8,855 nt of DNA from CAYTRS01 sp964440305 (GTDB lineage Bacteria; Patescibacteriota; Minisyncoccia; Moranbacterales; JAKLHP01): assembly GCA_964440305.1 (NCBI GenBank), contig CAYTRS010000027.1, positions 1 through 8,855 on the forward strand, written 5' to 3'. The notes under the pieces are model-generated. The model did not search any database. It saw nothing but the letters and a program-made list of their open reading frames with translations, and was not told the origin of the DNA. The position numbers and the translations under genes are program-made. Below are positions 1 through 6,930 of the stretch, in pieces. Positions within the stretch are counted from its first letter, which is position 1, and each line of letters opens with the position of its first letter.

Positions 1-1
1 G

Positions 2-94
2 CGGCAATTTAATCATAGCCGCGGATTTTGGGAATTAGTTGAAAAATCTATTCCTGATTACAGGGAAATAAGGAAAAAAATCAGGGAATATTAG
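2..94 (+). CDS. C-terminal end of an unrecognised protein (partial)
   Basis: An open frame enters from the left edge and ends at TAG (92-94), giving 30 residues. The readable tail contains GFWELVEKSIPDY and ends in a basic helix-like stretch, REIRKKIREY. The tail is hydrophilic and has no membrane segment. The gene is on the same strand as everything else, and only 23 bases separate its stop from the next start, so the two may be co-transcribed. The family cannot be identified from this tail. Coding status is inferred from the protein-like composition and the tight spacing. Confidence 0.55.
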   Translation, partial: RQFNHSRGFWELVEKSIPDYREIRKKIREY

Positions 95-117
95 GAAGAT
101 TATGATAAAATTAAGAT

Positions 118-660
118 ATGGAAGGAAATGTTGCTCTTATTGTTATAATCTTAATCAGGACTTTTGTTCCTTTTGTGATTCTTCGCTTTCCTCTTGGCGG
201 AGCGCTTTTGGCAATTCTTGCAGACGCTTCGGATGTAATGACGTTTGAGCGTTTCGGATCGGGAATACTAGACGATTCCATATATCACAATTTTGACAAA
301 GTTTTTGACACTTGGTATTTATTTTTTGAATTTTTGGTGATTTCCAAATGGAGCAATATTGCGGTTAGGCGTACGGGGAAAACTCTTTTTATCTGGCGAT
401 TTGCTGGATTTGCGATTTTCGAGCTTTTTGGATTCCGCCCGGCTTTTTTTCTGGCACCAAATATTTTTGAAAATTATTATCTTGCCGTGACAATTATCAA
501 GAAATATTTCAAGTCATTTGAAATAAACTGGAAAAGGAATTTCCTTATTATCATTTTAGTCGGTCTTCCCAAGATAGCGCAGGAGTATGTCATGCACTAC
601 AAGTATCCGGATCAGACCTGGAATTTTCTGCGCGACCATCTTTTTTGGTGGATGTATTAA
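118..660 (+). CDS. conserved-looking multi-pass membrane protein of unknown function
   Basis: A 180-residue, strongly hydrophobic protein with about five or six possible membrane segments, near residues 4-24, 27-42, 64-78, 88-110 and 141-156. Acidic, histidine and aromatic residues lie in or beside them: LADASDV (34-40), DKVFDTWYL (60-68), IFENYYL (116-122) and PKIAQEYVMH (151-160). This pattern is more typical of a functional membrane domain than of a random hydrophobic ORF. The start is constrained because an in-frame TAA lies two codons upstream (112-114), so ATG 118 is the first possible start. The nearest Shine-Dalgarno-like sequence, AGGAAG (93-98), is 19 bases away and rather far. A terminator follows directly. 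I recognise no named family and assign no function. Confidence 0.75.
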   Translation: MEGNVALIVIILIRTFVPFVILRFPLGGALLAILADASDVMTFERFGSGILDDSIYHNFDKVFDTWYLFFEFLVISKWSNIAVRRTGKTLFIWRFAGFAIFELFGFRPAFFLAPNIFENYYLAVTIIKKYFKSFEINWKRNFLIIILVGLPKIAQEYVMHYKYPDQTWNFLRDHLFWWMY

Positions 661-696
661 GCTAAAAAATGTGAAAAAAAGCATTAAAAAAAATAT

Positions 697-723
697 AAAC
701 TCGGCATAATTTCCGGGTTTTTT
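697..723 (+). terminator. intrinsic terminator after the membrane protein gene
   Basis: AAACTCGG (697-704) can pair with CCGGGTTT (713-720) across an 8-base loop, with one T-G wobble. The T-run 718-723 follows the GC-rich part of the stem. It separates the upstream gene from the promoter at 729-757. Confidence 0.7.
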
Positions 724-728
724 ATTGT

Positions 729-757
729 TTGACTAAATTACCAATATAAGATATATT
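729..757 (+). promoter_or_regulatory. sigma70-type promoter for the MASE3 sensor gene
   Basis: TTGACT (729-734, one mismatch to TTGACA) and TATATT (752-757, one mismatch to TATAAT) are separated by exactly 17 bases and lie just after a terminator. Transcription would start near 764, a few bases past the ATG at 761. That argues against the ATG at 761 being the real start codon. Confidence 0.6.
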
Positions 758-808
758 GGAATGACCTTTTGTGAAAAAACACCTTTAAAAAATGATAATT
801 TTTGGCAT

Positions 809-2569
809 ATGAAAGACATTCAAGAAAATATTGAGGGAAGATTTTTTCCGCTTGTTATTGTAATAATCTCTTTATCTTTGTATTTTACGAGCCTATATAG
901 CTACCTTCTTTTTCATCTATTGGTAGAGCTGGCAACTATAATCATTACTTTCGGCATATTTGTAATTGCCTGGAATTCCCGCCGTTTTATAGATAACAAT
1001 TTCCTGCTTATTATTGGAATCAGCTATTTTTTTATTGGAGGATTGGATTTAATGCATACATTGGTTTATAAGGGAATGAATATTTTTGAAGGTTATGATG
1101 CCAATCCTGCAACCCAACTTTGGATATCCGCCCGGTTCATAGAAGCCGTCTCATTTATTGCGGCTTTTGTTTTCCTAAAAAGGGGATTTAAATCGGATCC
1201 GCAGCAGACAATAAAAAAAGCAGACAGGATTTTTTTGGGCTATTTGGCATTTTTTTTGCTTGTTATTCTTTCTATTTTTTATTGGAAAATTTTTCCCTTG
1301 GCATATACGGAGGAAAGCGGACTTACTTATTTTAAAAAAATAAGCGAATATATAATATCCGCTCTTTTTTTGCTTTCAGCTATTATTTTATTCAAAAAAA
1401 GAAGTCTTCTTGATTATGATCTTGGGAGAATGCTGTCTCTTGCTATAGCTGTTAAAATTATTTCCGAACTGATTTTTACGCTATATTTTGGAGTAGACAG
1501 TTTCATGAACATAATCGGGCATTTATTCAAATTTTTCTCATTTCTCATTTTATATAAAGCTATTTTGCAATTAGCCCTAATGAAACCCTATAATCTGCTT
1601 TTTTTGGATCTTGCCAAAAGCCGAGAACTGTTAAAAAGAAAAGAGCAGGAATATCGAGCGATTGTTGAAGACCAAACCGAGCTCATTTGCCGATTTCAGC
1701 CTGACGGAAAAATATTGTTTGTTAATACTGCTTTATGCAGATATTTGGGGAAAAAACCAGCGGAATTGGTTGGGAAAAAATTCATATCAGAAGTTTTCAA
1801 AGAAAGACAGGATGAAATCCGCGAGTGTATATCTGGATTGTGCCACTTAAACCCGGTAGCAGAAATAGAAAACAAAACATCCCTTTCTGGAGGAAAAGAA
1901 CGCTGGAATTCATGGAAAAATAAAGCCATTTTTAGCAGTAAGGGTAAAATCGTCGGGTATCAATCTGTCGGTCGCGACATAACTTCACATAAAATTGCGG
2001 AGGAAAAACGTCTTGAGAGCCAAAAGAAGCTCAGAAAAATAACCGAAGAGAAGCTAATTGAATCTCATCTGCATGCAGGCATTGTCAATCGTAAAATTTC
2101 TTTCTTGTCGGAACTAGAATCTATTTCTTCGGGAAAAAATAACAAGCAGGAAATAATAGAATATATAACACATTCTGCAATAAATATTTCCAATGCAAAA
2201 TCAGGATTGATTTATAAGCACATAGGCAATGGGCAGTTCAAATTACTTTACAAAGAAGGAGTTAGAATAGAAAATTTTGACAATATTAGGCTTGTTTCTC
2301 AAGAACAAGCCGGATTCTTAAAAAAAATGTTGGAAAAAAATGTTTTAATAAGCGGTTCTTTTGAAGAAAAAGATATTGGAAGCTTTGGGGAAATCGCGGA
2401 ATTGAACCATTTTATGGCTCTTCCCTTAGTCAAAGACAGTGGCTGCAAGGGGTTTTTATTTCTTGGATTTGACGGAAACAAAAGACTTGAATCACAAGAA
2501 ATCGAATTTCTTAAGGTTTTTTCCATGCATGCCTTGACAGCTCTTTACAATTCCAGAGTTTTTGAATAA
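809..2569 (+). CDS. membrane sensor protein: MASE3 - PAS - GAF, no output domain
   Basis: From ATG 809 this is 586 residues; ATG 761 would add 16. Residues about 10-260 form an eight-helix MASE3-type membrane sensor domain. Its signatures are FHLLVELATI, GGLDLMHTLVYKGMNIF and NPATQLWISARFIEAVSFI. A PAS domain follows at about 280-395 (YRAIVEDQTELICRF, then NTALCRYLGKKPAELVGKKF, closing with GRDIT). A charged helical linker spans 395-425 and a GAF domain about 440-586, ending ALTALYNSRVFE. MASE3 proteins normally pass signals to a histidine kinase, GGDEF, EAL or HD-GYP domain. Here the stop (2567-2569) comes right after the GAF domain, and the downstream bases show no continuation in any frame. 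The start at 809 is preferred because the promoter at 729-757 would begin transcription inside the 761 start. No clear Shine-Dalgarno precedes either ATG. It probably senses a membrane or small-molecule cue and signals through a partner, which is inference. Confidence 0.85.
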   Translation: MKDIQENIEGRFFPLVIVIISLSLYFTSLYSYLLFHLLVELATIIITFGIFVIAWNSRRFIDNNFLLIIGISYFFIGGLDLMHTLVYKGMNIFEGYDANPATQLWISARFIEAVSFIAAFVFLKRGFKSDPQQTIKKADRIFLGYLAFFLLVILSIFYWKIFPLAYTEESGLTYFKKISEYIISALFLLSAIILFKKRSLLDYDLGRMLSLAIAVKIISELIFTLYFGVDSFMNIIGHLFKFFSFLILYKAILQLALMKPYNLLFLDLAKSRELLKRKEQEYRAIVEDQTELICRFQPDGKILFVNTALCRYLGKKPAELVGKKFISEVFKERQDEIRECISGLCHLNPVAEIENKTSLSGGKERWNSWKNKAIFSSKGKIVGYQSVGRDITSHKIAEEKRLESQKKLRKITEEKLIESHLHAGIVNRKISFLSELESISSGKNNKQEIIEYITHSAINISNAKSGLIYKHIGNGQFKLLYKEGVRIENFDNIRLVSQEQAGFLKKMLEKNVLISGSFEEKDIGSFGEIAELNHFMALPLVKDSGCKGFLFLGFDGNKRLESQEIEFLKVFSMHALTALYNSRVFE

Positions 2570-2586
2570 AAAATGTTTTTATCAGC

Positions 2587-2615
2587 TTGGCAATTTTACC
2601 GGCAAATAGTATAAT
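2587..2615 (+). promoter_or_regulatory. strong sigma70-type promoter for the protease gene
   Basis: TTGGCA (2587-2592, one mismatch) and a perfect TATAAT (2610-2615) are 17 bases apart. The predicted start near 2622 gives a leader of about 75 bases before ATG 2696. It lies in the 126-base spacer between the sensor and the protease. It is likely to drive both the protease and the following coiled-coil gene, because no other promoter or terminator is evident between them. Confidence 0.7.
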
Positions 2616-2695
2616 ATTAGTAGCGTAGAATACTAGCTAATAAGTCCACTGGAACTTTTAAAAATGGAAATTGATTAATAATTTTTTTAAGAAAT

Positions 2696-4606
2696 ATGCA
2701 AAATAAAAACAAAGAATTGAGGAAAGTTGATATAGCTGCGCATGAAAGCAGCAACTGGATTAACCGCCAAATGGTGATGATTAACAAGAAAAACGTTAAA
2801 ACATGGAAAGCGGTTTTTATAATTGCTTTTATCGGGGGATTGCTGACAGCGTTAATCTGGATGGTCCAGATAAATATTCAGACTTCCTCTTTTGCGGATA
2901 GCAAAAAAGAGACCAAGGAAAGGGAAAAATCAGAAAAGTTTGTTCCGGGAGAAATTATCGTGCAAATGAAAAAGGGAACCTCAAAGAAAGAAGAGGAGGA
3001 ATTATTTAAAAAGTCGGATCTCAAGGTCAAGGAAGAAATCTCTCAGATTAAAACAAAATTGGTTTCCGTTCCGGAAGATAAAAGAGGGGAAATATTGGAA
3101 AAACTTTCCAAAAATTCCAAAGTTGAATTTGCGGAAAATAACTACCTTGCGGAAGGAGGAATTATTCCTGATGATCCGAAATATCCCAGCCAATGGCATC
3201 TCCCGAAGATTTCTGCTCCGATTGGATGGGACCTTAACACTGGATCGGAAGGAGTAGTCATTGGAGTTATTGATTCTGGAATAGATCCGACTCATCCCGA
3301 TATTTCTTCAAAATTAGTTCCGGGATACAATTTTCTGTCTAACAATACCGATACTCATGATGTTTTGGGTCACGGAACCAAGGTTTCCGGAACAGCATCC
3401 GCTATTAGCAATAACTCCGTCGGAGTGGCTGGAGTAACTTGGAAAAATAAAATTATGCCCCTAGTAGTTTTGGATTCTACAAACTACGCCAGTTACTACA
3501 ATATAAGCCGGGCAATAACCTATGCAGCTGACCATGGAGCCAAGGTGCTTAATATTAGTATTGGAGGAACAAGTTCTTCCTCTACTATGCAAAGCGCTGT
3601 GGATTATGCTTGGCAAAAAGGAATAATAACTGTGGCTTGCGCCCATAATTATTCAACTGATACTCCTTATTATCCTGCCGCCCTTCAAAAGGTTATCGCC
3701 GTTTCTGCAACAACCAGCACGGATATAAAAGCCAGTTTTTCAAATTTTGGCAGCTGGATTGATGTTTCCGCACCAGGTTCGGGTATTTTAACAACTACCA
3801 ATGGCGGAGGATATGGAAGTGTTTCTGGAACCTCATTTTCCTCACCTATTACAGCCGGAGCCTTAGCGTTGATTTTTTCTATTAACCCAAATTTTACTCC
3901 TGATCAGGCACAAAACGTGCTATTCACCAGCGCAGATGATTTGGGAGAAGCGGGTTTTGACACTTACTATGGATGGGGAAGAGTAAATATCGGTGCCGCA
4001 GCCCAGCTTGCATCATCCGGACAAATAACACCTCCTCTTTCAGACACTGTTATTCCTCAAGTCTCAATCACTTTTCCTCAAAATGGAGCTACTGTTTCGG
4101 GATTGATAAATGTTTCTGCTGACGCATCAGACAATGTGGGCGTGATAAAAGTGGAATTTTATTCCAACAACCAGCTTATCGGAAGCGATAATTCTTTGCC
4201 TTACAGCGTTCCTTGGGACTCAACTAAGTCAGCAAACGGAAGCAACCAGATAACCGCTTATGCTTATGATGCTGCTTTAAATAAAGGAACTTCCACTCCC
4301 ATAACAGTTACAGTTTCAAATCAGGGAGATATTCAAGCCCCAACTGTTATTATTTCTTCTCCAAAGGATGGAAGTACAGTTTCAGGATTAGTAAACATTT
4401 CTGCCTCCGCTACAGATAATATTGGAGTAACCAAAATGGAACTATATATAGACGGAAAATTAACGAAAAGCTATACGGCCGGAACCGCCAGTTATTCTTG
4501 GAACACTAAAAAAGTTTCTGTTGGAAATCACTCAATTTCCTTCAAATGCTACGATGCGGCTGGAAATGTTGGAAATGCGTCGGTTAGCATAGTAGTTTCA
4601 AAATAA
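2696..4606 (+). CDS. membrane-anchored subtilisin-family (S8) serine protease with two Ig-like domains
   Basis: This 636-residue protein is a secreted or surface endopeptidase. A basic cytoplasmic tail precedes a membrane segment at about 38-58, which acts as an uncleaved anchor or as a signal peptide cut near SSFA (64-67). An inhibitor-like propeptide spans about 81-152 (FVPGEIIVQMKKG to VEFAENNYLAE). The catalytic domain covers about 170-436 with all three active-site motifs: Asp193 in VIDSGID, His226 in GHGTKVSGTA and Ser380 in GTSFSSP. The oxyanion Asn is N318. The residue before it is His (CAHN) where the family usually has Gly (AAGN). Two homologous Ig-like repeats follow (about 454-541 and 549-635), probably for adhesion or spacing on the cell surface. 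The weak purine run AAGAA (2690-2694) lies directly before ATG 2696. ATG 2771 or 2777 would shorten the unusually long N-tail to a more normal signal-peptide n-region. It lies 39 bases upstream of a secreted coiled-coil protein gene. Confidence 0.93.
   Translation: MQNKNKELRKVDIAAHESSNWINRQMVMINKKNVKTWKAVFIIAFIGGLLTALIWMVQINIQTSSFADSKKETKEREKSEKFVPGEIIVQMKKGTSKKEEEELFKKSDLKVKEEISQIKTKLVSVPEDKRGEILEKLSKNSKVEFAENNYLAEGGIIPDDPKYPSQWHLPKISAPIGWDLNTGSEGVVIGVIDSGIDPTHPDISSKLVPGYNFLSNNTDTHDVLGHGTKVSGTASAISNNSVGVAGVTWKNKIMPLVVLDSTNYASYYNISRAITYAADHGAKVLNISIGGTSSSSTMQSAVDYAWQKGIITVACAHNYSTDTPYYPAALQKVIAVSATTSTDIKASFSNFGSWIDVSAPGSGILTTTNGGGYGSVSGTSFSSPITAGALALIFSINPNFTPDQAQNVLFTSADDLGEAGFDTYYGWGRVNIGAAAQLASSGQITPPLSDTVIPQVSITFPQNGATVSGLINVSADASDNVGVIKVEFYSNNQLIGSDNSLPYSVPWDSTKSANGSNQITAYAYDAALNKGTSTPITVTVSNQGDIQAPTVIISSPKDGSTVSGLVNISASATDNIGVTKMELYIDGKLTKSYTAGTASYSWNTKKVSVGNHSISFKCYDAAGNVGNASVSIVVSK
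4055..4600 (+). repeat. tandem Ig-like domain duplication in the protease C-terminus
   Basis: Two copies of an Ig-like beta-sandwich domain (Big_7-like) lie at about 4055-4318 and 4340-4600. Shared landmarks are a proline-led first strand (PQVSITFP / PTVIISSP), DG or NG followed by TVSGL, the ATDN/ASDN-[VI]GV turn, a YDAA[LG]N motif and a final valine-rich strand. DNA similarity is visible but much diverged, so this is an old domain duplication rather than a recent repeat. Confidence 0.8.
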
Positions 4607-4645
4607 ACGCCTAAATAAAAAATTTTTAATCATTAATAAAAAAAT

Positions 4646-5443
4646 ATGAACCAAAAATGCAAAAAAATACTGCTTCTTGCTTTTGTCCTGTCGTTTTGCA
4701 TATCTACATCAGTAGCATCAGCAAAAAATGATAAAAGCGGAGGCGGAAACAGCAGCTCCAAATCAGAAAAATCGAGCAAGAGCAAAGTTAAAAAGCAGGA
4801 CATCAAAAATTATCAAAAGCCTGCAAGCGGGCAGACAAATGCGCAGCTGCATAAAATAAAAATAAAGCAATCTGCAAATAACCTGAAAGAAATCGCAGCG
4901 GAAGGAGGAAATGTGTTAGATGAAGAATCTGCAACTTCCGCAACGGATGAAATCAGCGGAGAGGTTGCAGATGAAATAGAGCAAATAGCCGAGGAAGAGG
5001 AAGAAACTACCGATGAAACAGCGGGGACTATTGAACAACTGGAAAGTAGAAACAAGTTTAAAAATTTCCTTTTTGGAACTGACTATAAAAACCTGGGACA
5101 ACTCCGAAGCAGCTTGGTCCATAATCGGAATCAAATAAGAAAACTTACCAAGGTAATGTCGCAAGTTCAGGGCGAGGAAGAAAAACTTATGCTGGAGGAA
5201 CAATTAGTTGTTCTCACTCAAGAAAGGGAAAGAATAAAAGATGTGATTGAGCAGAATGAGGAAGGATTCAGTGTTTTGGGATGGGTCTTTAGGCTTTTCA
5301 GCGGTTATAGCGAAGAACCCCTGGAAAATGAAGAAGAGGAACAGCTTAATGAAGAGGTGGAGGATACCATAACGGAAGCCGTTCCAGAAACCACTCCAGA
5401 AACTCCCGCTGATACAACCACAGCTGCTCCCGTCAGCCAATAA
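4646..5443 (+). CDS. secreted acidic coiled-coil protein of unknown function
   Basis: This 265-residue protein has a clear signal peptide: KCKK, a hydrophobic core at residues 8-22 and a likely cleavage after ASA (26). A Ser/Lys/Gly-rich low-complexity stretch (27-50) follows, then an acidic Glu/Asp/Thr-rich region (about 86-135). The most ordered part starts with FLFGTDYKNLGQLRSSL (141-157), runs through a charged coiled coil to about residue 206 and ends in an amphipathic aromatic patch, GFSVLGWVFRLFSGY (207-221). The tail is Glu/Pro/Thr-rich and has no LPXTG motif. The 39-base spacer to the upstream protease contains no terminator, so co-transcription is likely. The protein could be a partner, substrate or wall-associated scaffold of that protease, but only position supports this. 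No Shine-Dalgarno precedes ATG 4646, and the 34 bases just before it contain no G. I recognise no named family. Confidence 0.82.
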   Translation: MNQKCKKILLLAFVLSFCISTSVASAKNDKSGGGNSSSKSEKSSKSKVKKQDIKNYQKPASGQTNAQLHKIKIKQSANNLKEIAAEGGNVLDEESATSATDEISGEVADEIEQIAEEEEETTDETAGTIEQLESRNKFKNFLFGTDYKNLGQLRSSLVHNRNQIRKLTKVMSQVQGEEEKLMLEEQLVVLTQERERIKDVIEQNEEGFSVLGWVFRLFSGYSEEPLENEEEEQLNEEVEDTITEAVPETTPETPADTTTAAPVSQ

Positions 5444-5473
5444 AACTTAATCGCAAGGCCATAAAAGCACTTT

Positions 5474-5500
5474 AAAGAGGAAAATTTTTTCCTCTTTTTT
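5474..5500 (+). terminator. strong intrinsic terminator after the protease/coiled-coil operon
   Basis: AAAGAGGAAA (5474-5483) pairs perfectly with TTTCCTCTTT (5488-5497) around a 4-base loop, followed by Ts to 5500. It closes the transcription unit that begins at the promoter 2587-2615. Confidence 0.85.
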
Positions 5501-5563
5501 GGAATAAAAATAATTTCAAAGCTGTATTAAGTGATTAAGCAATGGAAAGGTTAAAGCAATATC

Positions 5564-5592
5564 TGGAAATAAATTAAAAAAGCAGTTAGAAT
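5564..5592 (+). promoter_or_regulatory. possible promoter for the phosphoesterase gene
   Basis: TGGAAA (5564-5569, four of six matches) and TAGAAT (5587-5592, five of six matches) are 17 bases apart. A promoter is expected here because a strong terminator lies upstream. The predicted start near 5599 would leave a leader of about 37 bases. The -35 match is weak. Confidence 0.35.
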
Positions 5593-5635
5593 ATAGGAGC
5601 GAGTCCGAAGATTGGTAACGTTTAAATTTAATTAG

Positions 5636-6691
5636 GTGAAAAAAACTGCTTTTTATTTATTATTTTTTTTAATTGCCACTGCTTTATCTTTTGGAGGAGG
5701 AATATTTTTTGCGCAACAGAAATTGGAAAAAGCGGAGCTTTCTACGTTATCAAAAACTTCAATAATAAATGAAGCTGATGATAAAATTAACAGTGAAGAA
5801 AAGAAAGGTGCGTCAGTAGAAACAAAAAAGGAGGCGCCCGAAAAAAGTGAAAGTGCGGAAGAAGAAAACCTCGGAACAATAAAGAATGAGGAAATAAACT
5901 TTTCTTTTGCGGTATTGGGAGACACTCAATATTTTCAGCCGGTTGCAAATGGCGGATTTGCAAGTGCGGTAAGGCAAATTGAAAGCAAAAATCCCGAACT
6001 GGTTTTTTCGGCAGGAGATTTGGTCTCAAGCTGCGACAAGGATTGCGAAAGCAAGCTGGGCCAGTGGAAAAGCCAATTAAGAAGCTTGGCCGCTAAAACA
6101 TATCCGGCAATGGGAAACCATGACCGGACCGGAGAAAAAAAATCAGACGAGGCTTGGAAAAAAGTTTTCAATCTTCCGGCAAACGGTCCTGCGAGTTTCA
6201 TTGAAACGGCTTATTTTTTTGATTTACAAAATTCCCATTTTGTAGTTCTCAATAGCGAAAATCCCGAAGAGCATATTATTAACAGGGAACAAAGAGGCTG
6301 GCTAGAGGCGGATTTGTCAAAAAATAAAAAAGAGAATGTGTTTATTTTTTTCCATGAGCCGGCTTATCCAGTAAGCTCTAAGATAGGAGAAAGCTTGGAC
6401 GTAAACCCGAGCGAGCGGGACGCTTTGTGGAATATTTTGAAAAAACATAATGTTACCGCCGTATTTTCAGGCCATGAACATATCCATAGCCGACGCAATA
6501 TCGAAGGAGTTTATCAATTTGTCATAGGAAATACGGATTCTTTTGACCATGAAGCACCGAGAAAGGGAGTGGCTGAATATTATTACATAGGAAAGCATTT
6601 TGCCATGGTAAATGTAAAAGGAAAGGAAATAACAGTAGAAATATATTCAATAAAAGGCTCGGTTCTTGATTCGTTTACCTTCTCAAAATAA
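5636..6691 (+). CDS. membrane-anchored calcineurin-like metallophosphoesterase
   Basis: This 351-residue protein has an N-terminal signal-anchor (about 5-25), a Lys/Glu-rich flexible linker (28-85) and one calcineurin-like phosphoesterase domain (about 88-335) that should face outside the membrane. The five metal-site motifs are in order: GDTQ (D96 and Q98), AGD (D128), GNHD (N161, H162), FFHEP (H240) and GHEHIH (H280, H282). The first motif has Gln where the classic family has DxH; this DxQ variant is known among calcineurin-like enzymes. It probably hydrolyses a phosphomono- or diester with two bound metal ions, and the substrate cannot be told from sequence. The start is GTG 5636: an in-frame TAG (5633-5635) sits directly before it, and a later start would remove the hydrophobic anchor. 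No good Shine-Dalgarno is visible. It appears to be a single-gene unit. Confidence 0.9.
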   Translation: MKKTAFYLLFFLIATALSFGGGIFFAQQKLEKAELSTLSKTSIINEADDKINSEEKKGASVETKKEAPEKSESAEEENLGTIKNEEINFSFAVLGDTQYFQPVANGGFASAVRQIESKNPELVFSAGDLVSSCDKDCESKLGQWKSQLRSLAAKTYPAMGNHDRTGEKKSDEAWKKVFNLPANGPASFIETAYFFDLQNSHFVVLNSENPEEHIINREQRGWLEADLSKNKKENVFIFFHEPAYPVSSKIGESLDVNPSERDALWNILKKHNVTAVFSGHEHIHSRRNIEGVYQFVIGNTDSFDHEAPRKGVAEYYYIGKHFAMVNVKGKEITVEIYSIKGSVLDSFTFSK

Positions 6692-6859
6692 GAGGTTGCA
6701 ACAAAGGATAAAAAAATAATAATATTCGTGACCAAAAAAAATGAAAGAAGGCCTAAATTATAAAAAGCTTGAGAATAGCGATATTTTCATATTCCTATAA
6801 TGAACCGACTATTTGGCTTGAATACGCATTGGACACAATGAAAATGCAAAAACACAAAT

Positions 6860-6885
6860 AACACTTCGGAAGGAGCGGTTTTTTT
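6860..6885 (+). terminator. weak intrinsic terminator upstream of secD
   Basis: CTTC (6864-6867) pairs with GGAG (6872-6875) around a GGAA loop of the GNRA type. AAC (6860-6862) pairs with GTT (6878-6880) beyond a small internal loop. Seven Ts (6879-6885) follow. The stem is short and imperfect, but the T-run and position fit termination of the upstream unit. Confidence 0.4.
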
Positions 6886-6923
6886 ATTGAAAATTTCCAG
6901 TTATTGCTTTTTCTTAAGCATTG

Positions 6924-6929
6924 TATAAT
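6924..6929 (+). promoter_or_regulatory. TATAAT -10-like element at the secD start
   Basis: A perfect TATAAT is preceded by TTG, but no recognisable -35 lies 16-18 bases upstream. If used, transcription would begin near 6936 and translation at ATG 6940 or 6958. It may equally be chance in AT-rich sequence. Confidence 0.25.
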
Positions 6930-6930
6930 A

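Larger units (their letters stand above)
6692..6930 (+). other. spacer between the phosphoesterase gene and secD, with a possible tiny ORF
   Basis: This AT-rich spacer has no confident gene. A short open frame could run from ATT 6757 or TTG 6769 to TAA 6859-6861 (about 30-34 codons). Its protein-like text includes RIAIFSYSYNEPTIWLEYA, and AGAAGG (6746-6751) lies upstream. It has no normal ATG start, so it may be a gene remnant or chance. A weak terminator follows at 6860-6885. TATAAT also occurs at 6796-6801 but without a -35 at proper spacing. Confidence 0.3.

Noticed and set aside
2566..2582. ATAAAAA-ATG-TTTTTAT hairpin after the sensor gene
   Set aside because: The stem is only A-T pairs and has no GC-rich core, so it is too weak to call a terminator.
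3002..3295. 97-codon open frame on the minus strand inside the protease gene
   Set aside because: It lies wholly over conserved protease coding sequence, its translation resembles no protein family, and it has no promoter or SD of its own. The same applies to the other antisense frames over the sensor, coiled-coil, phosphoesterase and secD genes.
5542..5577. 11-codon frame MERLKQYLEIN before the phosphoesterase
   Set aside because: Too short, no SD, and likely to lie upstream of the probable transcription start.
5594..5620. AGGAG followed by a GC-richer patch, considered as a tRNA-like or small RNA element
   Set aside because: No cloverleaf arms, no T-loop consensus and no terminator could be found; the AGGAG is too far from GTG 5636 to serve as its RBS.
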